From contig JAHDWK010000006.1 in NCBI GenBank assembly GCA_023382655.1, forward strand, positions 186,001 through 250,000: a stretch of DNA of 64,000 bases, written 5' to 3'. The notes beneath the pieces were generated by a model. It did no database searches. It was given only the letters and a program-made list of their open reading frames with translations, and was not told the origin of the DNA. The stretch is from Anaerolineae bacterium. GTDB taxonomy: Bacteria; Chloroflexota; Anaerolineae; Promineifilales; Promineifilaceae. Below are positions 60,909-64,000 of this stretch, piece after piece. The position numbers and the translations under genes are program-made. Within the stretch, counting starts at the first letter, position 1; the number at the start of each line of letters is the position of its first letter.

Positions 60909-62207
60909 ATGACAGCAAAAATAATTGTCCCAGAACTGGGCGAATCGGTAGTAGAAGCAACGGTGGGTGAGTGGCACAAGCAGGAAGGGGAGAGCGTGGC
61001 CGTCGGTGATGTGCTGGTGGAGTTGGAAACAGATAAGGTTGACCTGGAGGTGAGCGCGGAATCGGCCGGGGTGCTGGCGCGCATTTTCCACCAGCAAGGG
61101 GCCGATGTGCAGATAGGTGACGTGCTGGCGGAAATCGAACCGGCAGCAGATGGGGTGGCAGCGGCAGCGGATGGAAAAGCGGATAAAGTGGATGGGGCCG
61201 CAGAACCGGCCAAACAAGAGGACACGGCCAAACAAGAGGACACGGCCAAACAAGAGGACACGGCGAAAAAAGTGGACACGGCCGTACCCTCTGCTCCTGC
61301 TCGCCAACCTGCCGTCACCCCGGTAGCCCAACGGGTGGCGGCGGCTGAAGGGGTGGACGTGGCGCAGGTAGCAGGGAGTGGGGCACACGGCCGTGTTACC
61401 CGCCAGGATGTGGAAAAACATCTGCAAAAACAGGAGGCCGCGCCTGCTAAAACACAACCGCAACCGGCTGCCGCCCCATCGCCCCAGGTCAGTGCCGTCG
61501 GCAGCAACCGCGCCGAGGAACGCATCCGCATGTCCCGCCGCCGCCGCACCATCGCCCAACGGCTGGTAGAAGCCCAGCACACCGCCGCCATGCTCACCAC
61601 CTTTAACGACGTGGACATGGGCGCGGTGATGGAACTGCGTAAACGGCGCGGCCCCGCCTTTTTGGAACGGCACGGCGTCAAACTGGGCTTCATGTCCTTT
61701 TTTGTCAAGGCGGCGGTGGGTGCGCTCAAGGCGTTCCCCAAACTGAACGCCGAAATTGACGGCGAGGAGATGGTACTCAAACAGTATTATGACATCGGTA
61801 TGGCCGTGGGAGCGGAAGAAGGGCTGGTGGTGCCGGTGATCCGGGACGCCGACCGGCTGTCGTTTGCGGCCATCGAGCAAAACATCCGCGACTTTTCCGC
61901 CAGAGCGCGGGATGGTTCGCTGACACTGGAGGATTTGCGCGGCGGCACCTTTACCATCACCAACGGCGGCGTCTTTGGTTCTATGCTCAGCACGCCCATC
62001 TTGAACCCGCCGCAGGTGGGCATCCTGGGGCTGCACCGCATTGACGAGCGCCCCGTCGCCCGCAACGGTGAAGTGGTCATCCGCTCCATGATGTACCTGG
62101 CACTGAGTTATGATCATCGGTTGGTAGACGGCCGTGAAGCCGTGCAATTCCTGGCCCGCCTCAAAGACCTCATCGAAGAACCGGAAACATTGTTGCTGGA
62201 AGGGTAA
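60909..62207 (+). CDS. sucB: dihydrolipoamide succinyltransferase (E2 of OGDH)
   Basis: 432 residues. The lipoyl domain (about 1-78) carries Lys43 in ETDKVDLEV. The linker holds three direct 18-base repeats coding AKQEDT at about residues 98-116. The peripheral-subunit-binding domain (about 133-172) has [16 protein letters not shown] and [11 protein letters not shown]. The catalytic domain ends with [13 protein letters not shown], with His403 and Asp407 in the active site. It transfers succinyl groups to CoA within the OGDH complex. The last 73 bases reappear in diverged form at 62768-62840. Confidence 0.96.
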   Translation: MTAKIIVPELGESVVEATVGEWHKQEGESVAVGDVLVELETDKVDLEVSAESAGVLARIFHQQGADVQIGDVLAEIEPAADGVAAAADGKADKVDGAAEPAKQEDTAKQEDTAKQEDTAKKVDTAVPSAPARQPAVTPVAQRVAAAEGVDVAQVAGSGAHGRVTRQDVEKHLQKQEAAPAKTQPQPAAAPSPQVSAVGSNRAEERIRMSRRRRTIAQRLVEAQHTAAMLTTFNDVDMGAVMELRKRRGPAFLERHGVKLGFMSFFVKAAVGALKAFPKLNAEIDGEEMVLKQYYDIGMAVGAEEGLVVPVIRDADRLSFAAIEQNIRDFSARARDGSLTLEDLRGGTFTITNGGVFGSMLSTPILNPPQVGILGLHRIDERPVARNGEVVIRSMMYLALSYDHRLVDGREAVQFLARLKDLIEEPETLLLEG

Positions 62208-62209
62208 TT
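62137..62209 (+). repeat. sucB 3'-end repeat, copy 1 (in sucB)
   Basis: The terminal coding part of sucB from codon Ala (GCCGTGCAATTC) to two bases past the TAA region. It matches 62768-62840 in 65 of 73 positions, with the first 31 bases identical. Confidence 0.9.
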
Positions 62210-62305
62210 GAGTAATTGAGTAACTGATTCTTTACACACGGAGAATGCCCCGTGTACACTTGGTGAACGGCACCGTTTGATTAGTTGCCTGCTGAGGAAT
62301 ATGAA

Positions 62306-62536
62306 ATGGAAAAAATAGCCACATTACACATTGAAAAATTGCCGGAAGGGGTTTATCTGGCTACATCTGATGATATTCCTGGTCTGGTGGCACAGGGACG
62401 CACCATCGCCGAAACACTGGAAATTGCCCGTGATGTCGCCAGAAAACTCATGGAAGCCCAAAATGAACGACACAATCCTATTAAACTGACGGCCGTGCGG
62501 GATACTTTCGATTATCCGTTAATTGTAGGCACGTGA
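62306..62536 (+). CDS. hicB: HicB-like antitoxin
   Basis: 76-residue protein with the HicB partial RNase H-like fold: EKLPEGVYLATSDDIPGLVAQGRTIAETLEIARDVA is the typical pattern (given here as family resemblance). It would neutralise HicA and may repress its own operon, although no C-terminal DNA-binding domain is present. The ATG at 62306 has GAGG upstream. The stop codon overlaps the hicA start (TGATG), the usual coupled order for a HicB-first pair. One ACGGCCGT octamer lies within it near 62490. Confidence 0.82.
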   Translation: MEKIATLHIEKLPEGVYLATSDDIPGLVAQGRTIAETLEIARDVARKLMEAQNERHNPIKLTAVRDTFDYPLIVGT

Positions 62537-62760
62537 TGGGCAGACTGGCTGGCTTCAAGTACCGAGACATTATCAAACGCCTTAAACGATTGGGGTTTGA
62601 ATTTGACCGGCAAGCAGCCGGCAGCCACGAAATCTGATACAACCCACACACGGATCGCTATACGACGATACCGAACCATACAGGTGATATGCCGGCGGGC
62701 ACATTGCGGGCCATTCTCAAACAAGCCGATGTAACGCCTGAGGAATTCCTCAACACCTGA
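62536..62760 (+). pseudogene. hicA: hicA toxin gene with in-frame nonsense codon
   Basis: The frame encodes a HicA mRNA interferase: GFKYRDIIKRLKRLGFEFDR, then GSHEI, then a TGA at 62635-62637, then YNPHTDRYTTIPNHTGDMP and GTLRAILKQADVTPEEFL. In intact HicA proteins the position after GSHEI is Trp (TGG), so one base change explains the stop. The catalytic His (in GSHE) lies just before the stop, and the second half of the double-stranded-RNA-binding-like fold is lost. TGA is the normal stop elsewhere in this window, so recoding is unlikely. Toxin activity is probably dead. Confidence 0.85.
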
Positions 62761-62767
62761 CCAAATA

Positions 62768-62840
62768 AAGCCGTGCAATTCCTGGCCCGCCTCAAAGAAC
62801 TGATCGGGGAGCCGGAAACACTGTTGCTGGAGGGATAATT
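62768..62840 (+). repeat. sucB 3'-end repeat, copy 2
   Basis: Matches the last codons of sucB. Of eight base differences, most are synonymous in the sucB frame and only Asp to Glu and Glu to Gly change the peptide. It ends with GGAGGG, which serves as the ribosome binding site of the next gene. Confidence 0.9.
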
Positions 62841-63989
62841 ATGGATTCCAAGGAATCAGGCCCCTTTGTATATGAAAACTGGAAACTCTTCCTCTCTGGA
62901 AAACCATTGCAGGCTGTGTGGGAGTACCCTTTATTCACTGATGCTCATATTATCGGCGAGATTCGTAACAAGTATGGACCCTATCAACTACTAAATACAG
63001 TTCCCAACCCACCAGATTCGGGAAACTTGGCTCCAAGTATCATTTTAAGAACTCAAATGTACACTGATTCGGCTGACCGTATGAGCATGGAAAACACGAA
63101 CACAGAACGCTTCCATGGCGGTTTGTTGAGTGATGAGATAGCCGCGCTTGTAGCATTGTGCATGGGAATAAGAACACAGGCAGGAGGAGCGACAAGATAT
63201 TTTACGCCCGAAAATGATCCCCAGGGACAACCAATAAACTGGTTCTCAGATCAAAATCCGACACTTGTTAAAAGAATGACTCGGGGAGCTATTTTGCCAC
63301 GAGCGCTCCATACCCACAATCTCGAACAGACACATTTGCTTGGGCGTTTAACTGAGCTTTCCGCATCTGAGGCAATTGCACTTGTCCGCGCAGCCAGACT
63401 TTATCAGGATGCGGTTTGGATCATAGAATCTGAACCAGAATTGGCTTGGCTCTTTTTTGTATCTGCTATCGAAATCGCTGCAAATCATTGGTTTCAGGCG
63501 GAATCCGACGCAATGGTCACACTTGAAGAGGCCAAACCTGACCTGGTTACGTTTCTTGACAAAGCCGCAGGGCAAGCCGTAGCTCAGGAAATTGCTCGTG
63601 AATTTGCACCATATCTGCGCAGTTCAAAAAAGTTCAGAGACTTTGCTATTAACTTCCTACCTGATCCGCTTCAAGAACGTCCTGAAGAGTTATTTCAAGT
63701 TTCATGGAATACCAAGAACATGAAAAAGGCATTGGTACAGATTTATGATTATCGCTCTCGTGCTCTTCATGGCGGTATCCCATTTCCATTACCAATGTGT
63801 ATTCCTGCAAGTGCAATGAAGGAAGAAAAACCGCTTGGGTTAGCAACGAGTGCTTATGGTAGCGTGTGGCTCGCTAAAGACACCCCAATGCTGCTTCATG
63901 TATTTGAACATATCGTTCGACATGCCTTACTTAATTGGTGGGAGTCAATGCTTTCTGATGAAAATGACAAAAAAGCTGCTCATTATTGA
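62841..63989 (+). CDS. HEPN-like protein of unknown function
   Basis: 382 residues, not firmly recognised. The C-terminal half (about 180-370) is all helical with conserved-looking patches (LAWLFFVSAIEIAANHWF, KKFRDFAINFLP). Arg305 and His310 in YDYRSRALHGG fit the RX4-6H motif of HEPN RNase-type domains (Apea-like). The N-terminal half has no recognised domain. GGAGGG 7 bases before the ATG comes from the sucB repeat. It is more AT-rich than neighbouring genes and has no ACGGCCGT octamer. An RNase or defence-related role is inference from the motif and the hicBA context. Confidence 0.65.
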   Translation: MDSKESGPFVYENWKLFLSGKPLQAVWEYPLFTDAHIIGEIRNKYGPYQLLNTVPNPPDSGNLAPSIILRTQMYTDSADRMSMENTNTERFHGGLLSDEIAALVALCMGIRTQAGGATRYFTPENDPQGQPINWFSDQNPTLVKRMTRGAILPRALHTHNLEQTHLLGRLTELSASEAIALVRAARLYQDAVWIIESEPELAWLFFVSAIEIAANHWFQAESDAMVTLEEAKPDLVTFLDKAAGQAVAQEIAREFAPYLRSSKKFRDFAINFLPDPLQERPEELFQVSWNTKNMKKALVQIYDYRSRALHGGIPFPLPMCIPASAMKEEKPLGLATSAYGSVWLAKDTPMLLHVFEHIVRHALLNWWESMLSDENDKKAAHY

Positions 63990-64000
63990 CTGAGTAAAAC

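Noticed and set aside
60786-62147. 453-codon minus frame inside sucB
   Set aside because: Antisense shadow of sucB; its repeated [13 protein letters not shown] stretch merely mirrors the direct repeats in the sucB linker.
62635-62637. TGA recoded as Trp or Sec in hicA
   Set aside because: TGA ends many genes in this window, including hicA itself and sucC, and Sec has no role in HicA; a nonsense mutation is simpler.

Overview
Window of a moderately GC-rich bacterial chromosome, best explained as a member of the Chloroflexota (Anaerolineae/Ardenticatenia-like, possibly a Promineifilum relative). This is inferred from the protein mix (PTPS-related membrane protein, LysM proteins with Pro/Thr linkers, duplicated nuoM, GH44 enzyme), not from a marker gene. 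No rRNA, tRNA or CRISPR array was recognised.

Layout. 0.1-3.0 kb: tyrosine recombinase, purine nucleoside phosphorylase and a membrane-anchored protein (+). 3.0-17.7 kb, mostly minus: rsmD, a polytopic membrane protein, sucCD, osmC, a zinc-ribbon/LysM protein (+), a metallo-beta-lactamase-fold hydrolase, a MATE/ANK-like transporter, a GH44 glycosidase, an ATP-grasp ligase and a membrane-tethered HEXXH peptidase. 18-20.4 kb: class I aldolase and a phosphodiesterase. 20.5-33.0 kb, minus: complex I membrane subunits nuoA-H-J-K-L-M-M-N followed by the F0 genes atpZ/I-B-E-F. No peripheral-arm complex I gene and no F1 catalytic gene is present. 33-46.9 kb: a decayed Rpn-type nuclease fragment, a lipoprotein, an orphan response regulator, a secreted protein, nitroreductase, a hydrolase fused to a cyclic-nucleotide domain, CBS protein, tyrosine phosphatase plus Nudix protein, LysM protein, and a sigma-like/FecR pair. 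46.9-57.6 kb: two-component system, intradiol dioxygenase-like lipoprotein, MacAB-type exporter, and an ECF sigma/anti-sigma pair. 57.9-62.2 kb: sucA and sucB of 2-oxoglutarate dehydrogenase, which feeds succinyl-CoA to the sucCD product. 62.2-64.0 kb: a small acquired-looking cassette with hicB, a hicA carrying a nonsense codon, a second copy of the sucB 3' end, and a HEPN-like protein.

Two features run through the whole window. The palindrome ACGGCCGT occurs about 125 times by eye count (about one per 500 bases, against 1-2 expected), much like HIP1 in cyanobacteria. Nearly every intergenic gap holds an inverted repeat built from short iterated words. Several share one nested plan: a 15-base near-palindrome, 3-4 bases, then its reverse complement. 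One such element lies in frame inside a membrane-protein gene.
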